64,000 nt of DNA, from positions 27,127 through 91,126 of the forward strand of contig JACKBC010000027.1 of assembly GCA_020634755.1 (NCBI GenBank), written 5' to 3'. Shown piece after piece: positions 50,774-59,759 of the stretch. The position numbers and the translations under genes were made by a program. Positions within the stretch are counted from its first letter, which is position 1; every line of letters starts with the position of its first letter. The notes under the pieces were generated by a model, which saw only the letters and a list, made by a program, of their open reading frames with translations, did not search any database and was not told the DNA's origin. The stretch comes from Caldilineaceae bacterium. Lineage in GTDB: Bacteria > Chloroflexota > Anaerolineae > Caldilineales > Caldilineaceae.

Positions 50774-53065
50774 ATGTCACTTGAACCGGGTCACCAGTTA
50801 CAACAGGGCCGTTACACCATCAAAGAGCGCCTAAACCAGGGCGGCATGGGGACGATCTACCTGGCGGAGGATCGCAATCTGACCGGCCGTGAGGTGGCCA
50901 TCAAAGAGAATCTTGACACAGCCGCCACCACGCAGCAACAGTTTCAGCATGAAGCCATCATGTTGTCACGGCTCACCCATCCCAATTTGCCGCGTGTAAC
51001 CGACCATTTTGTCGAGGAATCGGGCGCCCAATATCTGGTGATGGACTTTGTCCCAGGTGATGACCTACACGCGCTTTTACGCTCTGGCAGCGATCCCTTC
51101 CCCGAGCAACAAGTTTTGGAATGGCTTGATCAGGTAATGGATGCGCTGAGCTACATGCACAGCTGGATCGACCCCATTACGCGCAAGCCCACGCCGATTA
51201 TCCATCGCGACATCAAACCCGGCAATATCAAGCTGACGCCCAATGGCCGCGTTGTATTGGTCGATTTTGGCATTGCCAAATACGAAGAGCCGGCTGAAGG
51301 CACCATGCTGGGCGCTAAAGGGCGCACACCTGGCTATTCACCCTTGGAACAATATACCGGGCGCACCACCGTCCGTTCTGATATTTATGCGCTGGGCGCC
51401 ACCTATTATGCGTTGCTCACGCACCAGCGCCCGCCCGATTCCACCGCCATTGCCGCGGGCACGCCATTGCGCCCGCTTCGCTATTACAATGCGCAGATCA
51501 GCCGCACCACCGAGCGGGTGGTAATGCGCGCCATGGCGCTCCAGGCAGCGCAGCGATATGCCAGCGTGGCGGAGATGCGGTCGGCATTGCTGCAAAAGGA
51601 CGATACGGAGCGTGATCCAGCGCCGCCGGCTGTTGCCACAAATCCCTATCTGGTTTTAGAAGAGACAAAGCCGTTGCCAAGCCGTCCTGGGCGCTGGCGG
51701 ATGATTGGGGGGATTTCCATATTGGCCATCTTGGCGCTGCTTATTTTGTTCATTATTTTGCTTCCCAATTCGTGGATCGAGGCGCCACCATTGGTAAACA
51801 GTACGCCGCCCAATAATACGCCATCTCCGGCCGCCCCAGATGATTCTGGGGCGGCCAGTTTGGCGGTGTTGATTACGGCGACGTTGAGTGTGGCCACGCC
51901 CACCTTGGGGCCAACCGATAGAGAGCTATCGACAGATTTTGGGATTACCGTCACAACGTCACGCTCCTTGACCGTTGTGCAGGAGGATGTACAGGGGGAT
52001 TTGCCCACGCTTATATCGGCGAACATAGAGGCAGACCCAGCCAGCGCCACGGCCACAGATTCGGCCACGGCCACACCGCTAGCTGTCGATACGGCCACTA
52101 CTGCACCCACGCCCACAGATACACCGACATCCGCACCGACATTTACATCGACGTCTCCACCGACAGCTTTGCCAACATCTACAGCTACGGCTGCGCCAAC
52201 ATTTACGCCGACCGCCACAGCCACCGCAACGTCGACGGCTACGGCAACGGCCTCACCTACGGACAAACCCACAGCAACCGCATCCCCCACTGCTAAATCA
52301 ACGGCTACGATTGCAGCCACGGCCACTGCCGCTAATAGTATGGGAGCGCCACCTGTCGTGGCCGAGTCGGGCGCACTGTGGATCAATGAACGCGATGGCG
52401 CGGCTTATCGTTTTGTACCGGCAGGCGTTTTTGCAATGGGCAGCGAAGTGGAGCAAGATGAGTTACCCATCCACGATGTGAATCTTAGCGCTTTTTGGGT
52501 TATGGAGACAGAGGTGACAAACGCGTTTTATGCAGAATGTGTGGCGGCAGATGCCTGCACGCCCCCCAGTACTGATGCTTGGAAAGACCCGACGCTGGCC
52601 AACCACCCGGTGGCTAATATAACCTGGGCCCAAGCCGTGGCATATGCAGAATGGAGCGGCGGCCGTTTGCCCTCCGAAGCGGAATGGGAGAAGGCCGCGC
52701 GCGGCACCGATCAGCGCGATTTCCCTTGGCCTAATAACGAGCCGGGCGACCATGGCATCAACATCAATACCGCTACTACCGTCGATGTCGGTACATTCCC
52801 CGAGAGCGCCAGTCCATTTGGGGCCCTGGACATGGCGGGCAACGTGGAAGAGTGGGTGGCAGACTGGTACAGCCCCACCTATTATGCCGAGTCCCCCGCT
52901 AAAAATCCAACCGGCCCGGCGTCCGGCATATTTCGCGTGGTGCGCGGCGGCTCCTTTCGTAGCAACCAGGTCGCCACGCGCACAACCAAGCGCGATGGCG
53001 CTATACCCAATTCTACCTACGAAAGTGTGGGGTTTCGCGTTGTAATTCCCGTGGCCACAGAGTGA
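50774..53065 (+). CDS. Transmembrane Ser/Thr protein kinase with extracytoplasmic FGE-like domain
   Basis: Protein of 763 residues. The Hanks-type kinase (14-275) is complete: glycine loop 'LNQGGMGTIYLAE', Lys44 ('VAIKENL'), Glu60, 'HRDIKPGNIKL' (144-146 HRD), 'DFGIAKY' (164-166). A membrane helix at about 310-330 is followed by a long Thr/Ala/Pro linker and a C-terminal formylglycine-generating-enzyme-like domain from about 535 ('YRFVPAGVFAMGSE', 'METEVTNAFYAECV', 'GGRLPSEAEWEKAARG', 'DMAGNVEEWVADWY', 'VVRGGSFRS'). The FGE catalytic cysteines are absent, so this is probably a ligand-binding sensor. It opens a block with FHA and PP2C proteins. Disulfides or sugar binding are possible. Confidence 0.93.
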   Translation: MSLEPGHQLQQGRYTIKERLNQGGMGTIYLAEDRNLTGREVAIKENLDTAATTQQQFQHEAIMLSRLTHPNLPRVTDHFVEESGAQYLVMDFVPGDDLHALLRSGSDPFPEQQVLEWLDQVMDALSYMHSWIDPITRKPTPIIHRDIKPGNIKLTPNGRVVLVDFGIAKYEEPAEGTMLGAKGRTPGYSPLEQYTGRTTVRSDIYALGATYYALLTHQRPPDSTAIAAGTPLRPLRYYNAQISRTTERVVMRAMALQAAQRYASVAEMRSALLQKDDTERDPAPPAVATNPYLVLEETKPLPSRPGRWRMIGGISILAILALLILFIILLPNSWIEAPPLVNSTPPNNTPSPAAPDDSGAASLAVLITATLSVATPTLGPTDRELSTDFGITVTTSRSLTVVQEDVQGDLPTLISANIEADPASATATDSATATPLAVDTATTAPTPTDTPTSAPTFTSTSPPTALPTSTATAAPTFTPTATATATSTATATASPTDKPTATASPTAKSTATIAATATAANSMGAPPVVAESGALWINERDGAAYRFVPAGVFAMGSEVEQDELPIHDVNLSAFWVMETEVTNAFYAECVAADACTPPSTDAWKDPTLANHPVANITWAQAVAYAEWSGGRLPSEAEWEKAARGTDQRDFPWPNNEPGDHGININTATTVDVGTFPESASPFGALDMAGNVEEWVADWYSPTYYAESPAKNPTGPASGIFRVVRGGSFRSNQVATRTTKRDGAIPNSTYESVGFRVVIPVATE

Positions 53066-53167
53066 TGGCAACAGACACATCCACCTGCGAGCAGAGAAAC
53101 GTCGCCGCAATACGCATATCGGTTTAGCGCACAATTAAAGAGATGTTCGTGCGGACGGCTATTTTTG

Positions 53168-53176
53168 TGGTATACT
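53168..53176 (+). promoter_or_regulatory. Extended -10 promoter for the LysM/DUF4399 gene
   Basis: TGGTATACT at 53168-53176 (TGn plus a 5/6 -10 match), about 160 nt before the ATG at 53337. The -35 is poor. The gene also has its own Shine-Dalgarno (AGGAG at 53323-53327). Confidence 0.45.
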
Positions 53177-53336
53177 GGCAGCGTTTCCTCATATTTTCAG
53201 GCTTTTTAAGAACAGAAATATTCAGCCGGTCCGTCATTGCTGTTCCTCAACGGGCTCTTCAGATGCGGCAAAGTTCATTGAATTTGTTCATTGTGGCAGC
53301 ATTCGCACAACTCAATTCTCTTAGGAGTAAAGCACC

Positions 53337-55826
53337 ATGCGTCGAAAGGTATTCCCACTATTTATCGCCTTGATCTTCGTCACGTTGTTCGCAATGACTT
53401 TTCCCACATTTAGTTGGGCTGCGCCCAATCTGAAAACACGCGCGCAAGCTGATGATGGACAAGAGTATGTGGTTCAGCCGGGGGATTCGCTCTATCGCAT
53501 TAGCGGTCAATTTTACGGTGACCCCAAGGTGTATCAGCTCATTGTGGACGCCACCAATGCCAAAGCGGAGACTGACACCCGATTTGCGCCCATTACCAAT
53601 CCTGGCTTTATCCGCCGCGGCCAGCTGCTCTGGATTCCCAATAGTCCCGAACAGCCTCTGCTCCTGCAAACAGCAACCACGGAGACCGTGACTTCGACTA
53701 GCCAGTCCGCTTTGAATGGACCGGGGGTGGCCTTTGCGGCGCCGCTGGATGGCGCCACCGTGCCGCCAACCTTTGAGGTGGAGATGGTGGCCAACGAGCT
53801 GACCGTGGAGCCAGCCGGTGAGATTCATGCCGGGGCGGGGCATTTCCACATCTTGGTCGATACCGACTTTGTGCCGGCGGGCGATGTGATCATCACCGAC
53901 GACCAGCATTTGCACTTTGGCAAAGGCCAGATCACCACCACGCTGGAATTGACGCCGGGTGAACACGTGCTGCGGCTGCAATTTGCCAACGGCGCCCACA
54001 TAGCGCTGGCCGGCGACCAATATCGCGATGAAATCACGGTGAACGTGCAGGCTGAAGCCTCGGCGCTGGATGGACCGGGCGTGGCTTTTGCGGCGCCGCT
54101 GGATGGCGCCACCGTGCCGCCAACCTTTGAGGTGGAGATGGTGGCCAACGAGCTGACCGTGGAGCCAGCCGGTGAGATTCATGCCGGGGCGGGGCACTTC
54201 CACATCTTAGTCGACACCGACTTTGTGCCGGCGGGCGATGTGATCATCACCGACGACCAGCATTTGCACTTTGGCAAAGGGCAGATTACCACCACGCTGG
54301 AATTGACGCCGGGTGAACACGTGCTGCGGCTGCAATTTGCCAACGGCGCCCACATAGCGCTGGCCGGGGACCAATATCGCGATGAAATCACGGTGAACGT
54401 GCAGGCTGATGCCTCGGCGCTGGATGGACCGGGGGTGGCTTTTGCGGCGCCGCTGGATGGCGCCACCGTGCCGCCAACCTTTGAGGTGGAGATGGTGGCC
54501 AACGAGCTGACCGTGGAGCCAGCCGGTGAGATTCATGCCGGGGCGGGCCACTTCCACATTCTAGTTGACACCGACTTTGTGCCGGCGGGCGACGTGATCA
54601 TCACCGACGACCAGCATTTGCACTTTGGCAAAGGGCAGATTACCACCACGCTGGAGCTGACGCCGGGTGAACACGTGCTGCGGCTGCAATTTGCCAACGG
54701 CGCCCACATAGCGCTGGCCGGCGACCAATATCGCGATGAAATCACGGTGAACGTGCAGGCTGATGCCTCGGCGCTGGATGGACCGGGCGTGGCTTTTGCG
54801 GCGCCGCTGGATGGCGCCACCGTGCCGCCAACCTTTGAGGTGGAGATGGTGGCCAACGAGCTGACCGTGGAGCCAGCCGGTGAGATTCATGCCGGGGCGG
54901 GCCACTTCCACATTCTAGTTGACACCGACTTTGTGCCGGCGGGCGATGTGATCATCACCGACGACCAGCACCTGCACTTTGGCAAAGGCCAGATTACCAC
55001 CACGCTGGAGCTGACGCCGGGTGAACACGTGCTGCGATTGCAATTTGCCAACGGCGCCCACATAGCGCTGGCTGGCGACCAATATCGCGATGAAATCACG
55101 GTGAACGTGCAGGCTGATGCCTCGGCACTGGATGGGCCGGGGGTGGCTTTTGCGGCGCCGCTGGATGGCGCCACCGTGCCGCCAACCTTTGAGGTGGAGA
55201 TGGTGGCCAACGAGCTGACCGTGGAGCCAGCCGGCGAGATTCATGCCGGGGCGGGCCACTTCCACATTCTAGTTGACACCGACTTTGTGCCGGCGGGCGA
55301 TGTGATCATCACCGACGACCAGCATTTGCACTTTGGCAAAGGGCAGATTACCACCACGCTGGAGCTGACGCCGGGTGAACACGTGCTGCGGCTGCAATTT
55401 GCCAACGGCGCCCACATAGCGCTGGCCGGGGACCAATATCGCGATGAAATCACGGTGAACGTGCAGGCTGATGCCTCGGCGCTGGATGGACCGGGCGTGG
55501 CTTTTGCGGCGCCACTGGATGGCGCCACCGTGCCGCCAACCTTTGAGGTGGAGATGGTGGCCAACGAGCTGACCGTGGAGCCAGCCGGTGAGATTCATGC
55601 CGGGGCGGGCCACTTCCACATTCTAGTTGACACCGACTTTGTGCCGGCGGGCGATGTGATCATCACCGACGACCAGCATCTGCACTTTGGCAAAGGGCAG
55701 ATTACCACCACGCTGGAGCTGACGCCGGGTGAACACGTGCTGCGGCTGCAATTTGCCAACGGCGCCCACATAGCGCTGGCCGGGGACCAATATCGCGATG
55801 AAATCACGGTGAACGTGCAGGAATAG
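53337..55826 (+). CDS. Secreted LysM protein with six tandem DUF4399 domains
   Basis: Protein of 829 residues. A signal peptide (1-28, 'LFIALIFVTLFAMTFPTFSW') is followed by a LysM domain at about 43-102 ('YVVQPGDSLYRISGQFYGDP'), which would bind peptidoglycan or another GlcNAc polymer. Six copies of a 118-residue unit run from 126 to the end. Each reads 'GPGVAFAAPLDGATVPPTFE', then 'HAGAGHFHILVDTDF', 'DDQHLHFGKGQITTTLEL' and 'PGEHVLRLQFANGAHIAL', matching DUF4399 (PF14347). Conserved histidines and acids could bind metal (inference). The start is supported by AGGAG. The repeat units are nearly identical at the DNA level. Confidence 0.93.
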   Translation: MRRKVFPLFIALIFVTLFAMTFPTFSWAAPNLKTRAQADDGQEYVVQPGDSLYRISGQFYGDPKVYQLIVDATNAKAETDTRFAPITNPGFIRRGQLLWIPNSPEQPLLLQTATTETVTSTSQSALNGPGVAFAAPLDGATVPPTFEVEMVANELTVEPAGEIHAGAGHFHILVDTDFVPAGDVIITDDQHLHFGKGQITTTLELTPGEHVLRLQFANGAHIALAGDQYRDEITVNVQAEASALDGPGVAFAAPLDGATVPPTFEVEMVANELTVEPAGEIHAGAGHFHILVDTDFVPAGDVIITDDQHLHFGKGQITTTLELTPGEHVLRLQFANGAHIALAGDQYRDEITVNVQADASALDGPGVAFAAPLDGATVPPTFEVEMVANELTVEPAGEIHAGAGHFHILVDTDFVPAGDVIITDDQHLHFGKGQITTTLELTPGEHVLRLQFANGAHIALAGDQYRDEITVNVQADASALDGPGVAFAAPLDGATVPPTFEVEMVANELTVEPAGEIHAGAGHFHILVDTDFVPAGDVIITDDQHLHFGKGQITTTLELTPGEHVLRLQFANGAHIALAGDQYRDEITVNVQADASALDGPGVAFAAPLDGATVPPTFEVEMVANELTVEPAGEIHAGAGHFHILVDTDFVPAGDVIITDDQHLHFGKGQITTTLELTPGEHVLRLQFANGAHIALAGDQYRDEITVNVQADASALDGPGVAFAAPLDGATVPPTFEVEMVANELTVEPAGEIHAGAGHFHILVDTDFVPAGDVIITDDQHLHFGKGQITTTLELTPGEHVLRLQFANGAHIALAGDQYRDEITVNVQE
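53712..55823. repeat. Six in-frame tandem DNA repeats of 354 bp
   Basis: Unit starts fall at 53712, 54066, 54420, 54774, 55128 and 55482, each exactly 354 bp apart; the last unit is short by a few codons. Units differ by only scattered, mostly synonymous bases. Such identity points to recent amplification or continuing gene conversion. Confidence 0.95.
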
Positions 55827-55831
55827 CCAGG

Positions 55832-58795
55832 ATGGGAACCCAAAGGATGAAACCCCAAATTTTACGATTGTTGATGATAGCAGGCGCGTCTGGCGTGTTG
55901 GTGGCGTTCCTCTGCCTGTTTCTGGGCGCGCCATTGGCCGTACAGGCACAACGCGCGACCGCGACACCGACATCATCAACACCGACATCATCAACACCGA
56001 CATCAAATACGCAGGCTACGCCGACGGCGTCAGTGGATGCGCCTGCGACCACCAATACACCGGCATCCTCAACATCAGCCATATCAAATGCGGAAGAGAC
56101 GGCCGAGCCTCTGGGCTATCTGCGATTTTCGCACAATGAGTCCAATAGCAGCGGTGATTTTCAGCTAGTGTTAGATGGCTTGCCGCCTGCGGAGGAAGGT
56201 TCTTTTTATGTCTTGTGGCTGCTCTCCCCGCAGACCGACACATTGGCGCTGGGGGCATTTACGGCGCCTGATGGGCGTGTGGATCTGACCGATACAACCG
56301 CGCTCAATCTGGCCGGGCGCTATAACGAAGCGCGCATTACGTTGGAAGTTGCGGCGCGGGAGAATAGCGATCAAGATACACCGTTAACCATGTCCGACCG
56401 GGTAGTGCTGAGCGCCACTCGCCCAGCCGATGTGGTCGAACTGCTGCGTCCGCTTTTGCTCTTTGAACTGGATGACAACACCGCCATCGACAATGCCGAA
56501 GAAGCAGGTGAAGAAGCAGATGCGGATGAAACCGAAAATGCCATTGTGGGCGCGTTGACGGCCGCCGAGAACCAAATGCAGATTGCGGTGCGTCATACGG
56601 GCTTTCTGCGTGATGCGCTATCCGAGACGGATTTGCCCGGCGCCCGCCGCCACTCTGAGCATATCAATAATATTTTAGATGGTGAAAGCGGCTTCAGTTA
56701 TGGCGATTTAGACCGCAATGGCCTGGCCGAGAATCCAGGCGATGGCGTGGGCGTGCGCGTCTATCTGGCGGCCGTGCGCCAGAGTTTAGAAGCGTTGGCG
56801 GCAAAGGAGGACGGGGCCGCGCGCTTCCGCGCAATTGCTCCCCATGCCGACGACATTAACCTGGACACCATGCTGCAAAAGGTGGATGAAAACCAGGTGC
56901 TGGTCGACGACATTTTTAATAAGGTGATCCAAATCTTCTCTTCGGATACGGTGACAGAGGCCAATGGGTTTGCGCTGGAACTGCGCGTGTTGATCGACAC
57001 GCTGAGCGACAACGTAAGCCAAACCAATGACGATATGCTGCAACTGGCCTCATATTCCTTCTATGGCCCACCGGCCACCTTTGACCTGCCCCCCCAGGTG
57101 GCGATTGGCGAACGCACAGCCGTGACAGCTACGGTCGCACTGACCGCTACGGAGGCAACCAGCACCACGGCGGTTGCGGCGAATACGCCCGCGGCAACCA
57201 GCCGCACGCTTGCCACCCCGACGCGGCGGGCGACTGCAACACCAGCCGCTACCACCACGGCGGCCTCCACGCGCCGTTCGACGACCGCGGCCACCCCCAC
57301 GCCGACGGCCACCGCCGCCTCTGCTTCTGCACCGCTGCCCACTGTGGAGAGCAGCGCTCTGCAAGATCCCCAGCCGGGTCAGCGCTGGCTGAACCCCGCA
57401 GATGGCGTGGCATATGTGTACGTGCCGGGTGGGAGTTTTGAGATGGGTTCACTGGCGAATGAGGCGGTATCGCCGCGCGAGGAGCCGCAGCATGAGGTAA
57501 CGGTGGAAGGCTTCTGGATGCAGCAGACGGAAGTGACCAATGCCCAGTATGGGCGCTGCGTGGCGGCGGGGGAATGTCAAGCGCCGACCAACGAGCGCTG
57601 GGACGACCCGGCCTATGCCGAGCATCCGGTGACGGATGTGACGTGGGCGCAAGCCACGGCATATGCGGCGTGGGCGGGCGGCCGCTTGCCCAGCGAAGCC
57701 GAGTGGGAGCGGGCATGTCGAAGCGATGATGGACGAACCTATGCGTGGGGCAACGAGGCGGCCAGCGACGAGTTGGCCAACTTTGACAGCAATGTGGGCG
57801 ACACCATGCCGGTGGGGAGCTATGCGGCTGGGCAAAGCGCATATGGGCTGCTGGATTTGAGCGGCAATGTGTGGGAGTGGACCAACAGCTTGACCACCGC
57901 CTATCCCTATGTGGCCGATGATGGCCGCGAGGCGCCGCCCACCGTGGGCAATGCTGATAGCGAACGCACGGCGCGCGGCGGCTCTATTTACTATACCCAT
58001 CACCACATTCGCTGTGCCGCTCGTTCTGGCTTTGCCCCCTCCACTGCCTCCCAGTTCATTGGCTTGCGTGTGGTGCTAGACGCACCGACGCTAGTCTATC
58101 GCAATGAAACGGACGGGGCGGCATATGTGTACGTGCCGGGTGGGAGTTTTGAGATGGGTTCACTGGCGGATGAGGCGGTATCACCGCGCGAGGAGCCACA
58201 GCATGAGGTAACGGTGGAAGGCTTCTGGATGCAGCAGACGGAAGTGACCAATGCCCAGTATGGGCGCTGCGTGGCGGCGGGGGAATGTCAAGCGCCGAGC
58301 AACGAGCGCTGGGACGACCCGGCCTATGCGGAGCATCCGGTGACGGATGTGACGTGGGCGCAAGCCACGGCATATGCGGCGTGGGCGGGCGGCCGCTTGC
58401 CCAGCGAAGCCGAGTGGGAGCGGGCATGTCGAAGCGATGATGGACGAACCTATGCGTGGGGCAACGAGGCGGCCAGCGACGAGTTGGCCAACTTTGACAG
58501 CAATGTGGGCGACACCATGCCGGTGGGGAGCTATGCGGCTGGGCAAAGCGCATATGGGCTGCTGGATTTGAGCGGCAATGTGTGGGAGTGGACCAACAGC
58601 TTGACCACCGCCTATCCCTATGTGGCGGATGATGGCCGCGAGGCGCCGCCCACCGTGGGCAATGCTGATAGCGAACGCACGGCGCGCGGCGGCTCTATTT
58701 ACTATACCCATCACCACATTCGCTGTGCCGCTCGTTCTGGCTTTGCCCCCTCCACTGCCTCCCAGTTCATTGGCTTGCGTGTGGTGTTGCAATAG
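55832..58795 (+). CDS. Secreted protein with RskA-like region, helical domain and two FGE-like domains
   Basis: Protein of 987 residues starting 6 nt after the LysM gene. An N-terminal signal or anchor ('LRLLMIAGASGVLVAFLCLF') and a Thr/Ser linker lead to a beta domain at about 90-215 ('GDFQLVLDGLPPAEEGSFYV', 'LWLLSPQTDTLALGAFTAPD') resembling the anti-sigma-K/RskA extracytoplasmic fold. A helical region (235-395) and a second Thr-rich linker follow. Two FGE-like domains (about 526-745 and 763-985) are almost identical ('YVPGGSFEMGSLA', 'QQTEVTNAQYGRCVAAGEC', 'GGRLPSEAEWERACRS', 'DLSGNVWEWTNS'). The region equivalent to the FGE copper cysteines reads 'RGGSIYYTHHHIRCAARSG', lacking both. It is probably a cell-surface binding protein working with the kinase. 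Confidence 0.88.
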   Translation: MGTQRMKPQILRLLMIAGASGVLVAFLCLFLGAPLAVQAQRATATPTSSTPTSSTPTSNTQATPTASVDAPATTNTPASSTSAISNAEETAEPLGYLRFSHNESNSSGDFQLVLDGLPPAEEGSFYVLWLLSPQTDTLALGAFTAPDGRVDLTDTTALNLAGRYNEARITLEVAARENSDQDTPLTMSDRVVLSATRPADVVELLRPLLLFELDDNTAIDNAEEAGEEADADETENAIVGALTAAENQMQIAVRHTGFLRDALSETDLPGARRHSEHINNILDGESGFSYGDLDRNGLAENPGDGVGVRVYLAAVRQSLEALAAKEDGAARFRAIAPHADDINLDTMLQKVDENQVLVDDIFNKVIQIFSSDTVTEANGFALELRVLIDTLSDNVSQTNDDMLQLASYSFYGPPATFDLPPQVAIGERTAVTATVALTATEATSTTAVAANTPAATSRTLATPTRRATATPAATTTAASTRRSTTAATPTPTATAASASAPLPTVESSALQDPQPGQRWLNPADGVAYVYVPGGSFEMGSLANEAVSPREEPQHEVTVEGFWMQQTEVTNAQYGRCVAAGECQAPTNERWDDPAYAEHPVTDVTWAQATAYAAWAGGRLPSEAEWERACRSDDGRTYAWGNEAASDELANFDSNVGDTMPVGSYAAGQSAYGLLDLSGNVWEWTNSLTTAYPYVADDGREAPPTVGNADSERTARGGSIYYTHHHIRCAARSGFAPSTASQFIGLRVVLDAPTLVYRNETDGAAYVYVPGGSFEMGSLADEAVSPREEPQHEVTVEGFWMQQTEVTNAQYGRCVAAGECQAPSNERWDDPAYAEHPVTDVTWAQATAYAAWAGGRLPSEAEWERACRSDDGRTYAWGNEAASDELANFDSNVGDTMPVGSYAAGQSAYGLLDLSGNVWEWTNSLTTAYPYVADDGREAPPTVGNADSERTARGGSIYYTHHHIRCAARSGFAPSTASQFIGLRVVLQ
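57409..58076. repeat. FGE-like domain direct repeat, copy 1
   Basis: This segment recurs at 58120-58787 (711-bp offset) with near-perfect DNA identity; differences are single bases such as aat/gat near 57460 and acc/agc near 57590. An in-frame domain duplication. Confidence 0.95.
58120..58787. repeat. FGE-like domain direct repeat, copy 2
   Basis: Second copy of the segment at 57409-58076, joined to it by a 14-residue linker. It ends at the stop codon. Confidence 0.95.
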
Positions 58796-58852
58796 GCATT
58801 GGGCCAATTCGTTGCGGGCTTACGCAACCCTTGAGTAAAGAGGAACAAGATC

Positions 58853-59629
58853 ATGTTAGACCGCGATCCGCTTGAAGTGTGTATTACGTACTTGGCCCCC
58901 GATGTTGCCATTGGGGTGCGCCAAAGCAGTATTCAATTTGTAGGGCAAGCACCACCCAATGCTGAGGGGGCCGCTGGCGGGCACATCAAGCTTGAGCCCA
59001 ACGCGCGTTTTTATGTGAACACAGAGGAATTTGGTGTGGGCCGCAGCGCCACCAACGATCTGGTGGTGGACAATCCCAAAATATCGCGCAGCCATCTCAA
59101 GATTCTGGTCGGTCAGGATAATTCATATCACGTTCAGGATTTGGGCAGCGCCAATGGCACCATGTTGGATGGCAAGCCGCTGGAAAAATATCAGGAATAT
59201 CATCTGCGCTCTACCGGCGAAATTCAGCTGGCGGGTATTTTGCACATGACCTTTACCGATTTTGGCGCAACCTATGTGACGCCGGAAGTGCTCACCGTCT
59301 ATGGGCTCAGCCTTTCGCACAGCGATCGCTCGGTTTGGATGCAGGGCCAAGAGGAAGATGCGTTTAAGCTTTCCAGCAGCGAGTATAAATTTCTCAGCAT
59401 GTTGATGGAAAACTATCCCAACCACGTGACGCACGGCATGTTGACCCAAGCGCTGTGGGACTATAATACCGACGATCCTGACGACGAGAAGCGCTCTCGT
59501 GACGCCCTATTCAACATTGCCAAACGGCTGCGCGATCGGCTCCAAATTGTTGACCCAGATTATGAATATGTTGAGACGGTGCGCAAATGGGGGAATCGCG
59601 AGGGGGGATACAAGTTTAATAAGCATTGA
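58853..59629 (+). CDS. FHA-domain winged-helix regulator
   Basis: Protein of 258 residues. An FHA domain at about 58-130 has all phosphothreonine-binding signatures: 'GVGRSATNDLVV' (GR), 'ISRSHLKIL' (SxxH) and 'DLGSANGTMLDG' (NGT). The C-terminal part (about 165-255) looks like an OmpR/PhoB-type winged helix ('FKLSSSEYKFLSMLMENYPN', 'VTHGMLTQALW', 'VRKWGNREGGYKF'). It has no receiver or membrane segment. It would bind phosphorylated protein, perhaps the kinase at 50774, and link phosphorylation to transcription. GAGGAAC lies before the ATG. DNA targets are unknown. Confidence 0.9.
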   Translation: MLDRDPLEVCITYLAPDVAIGVRQSSIQFVGQAPPNAEGAAGGHIKLEPNARFYVNTEEFGVGRSATNDLVVDNPKISRSHLKILVGQDNSYHVQDLGSANGTMLDGKPLEKYQEYHLRSTGEIQLAGILHMTFTDFGATYVTPEVLTVYGLSLSHSDRSVWMQGQEEDAFKLSSSEYKFLSMLMENYPNHVTHGMLTQALWDYNTDDPDDEKRSRDALFNIAKRLRDRLQIVDPDYEYVETVRKWGNREGGYKFNKH

Positions 59630-59759
59630 GCTTGTGCACTTGAAAATTGATAGATAAATCCGCCAAATTGATAGATTCGATCCGTGATTAGCTGGCTATT
59701 TTCGTGTAAACTGTAAGCAGTAATAGTTGGTGCTGACTGTCAGTTTGGGAAGGTTTTAT

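Noticed and set aside
51646..52386. Val/Ala-rich open frame opposite the kinase linker
   Set aside because: It is the mirror of the Thr/Pro-rich linker codons; low complexity without a start signal.
57409..58787. Diversity-generating retroelement with FGE-like variable domains
   Set aside because: FGE/C-type-lectin folds are typical DGR targets and a near-identical repeat is present, but no reverse transcriptase is in the window and the two copies do not differ at adenine-rich sites.
57061..58807. Long open frames opposite the FGE-like domains
   Set aside because: They appear twice because of the domain duplication and have unnatural Pro/Arg/His-rich composition.
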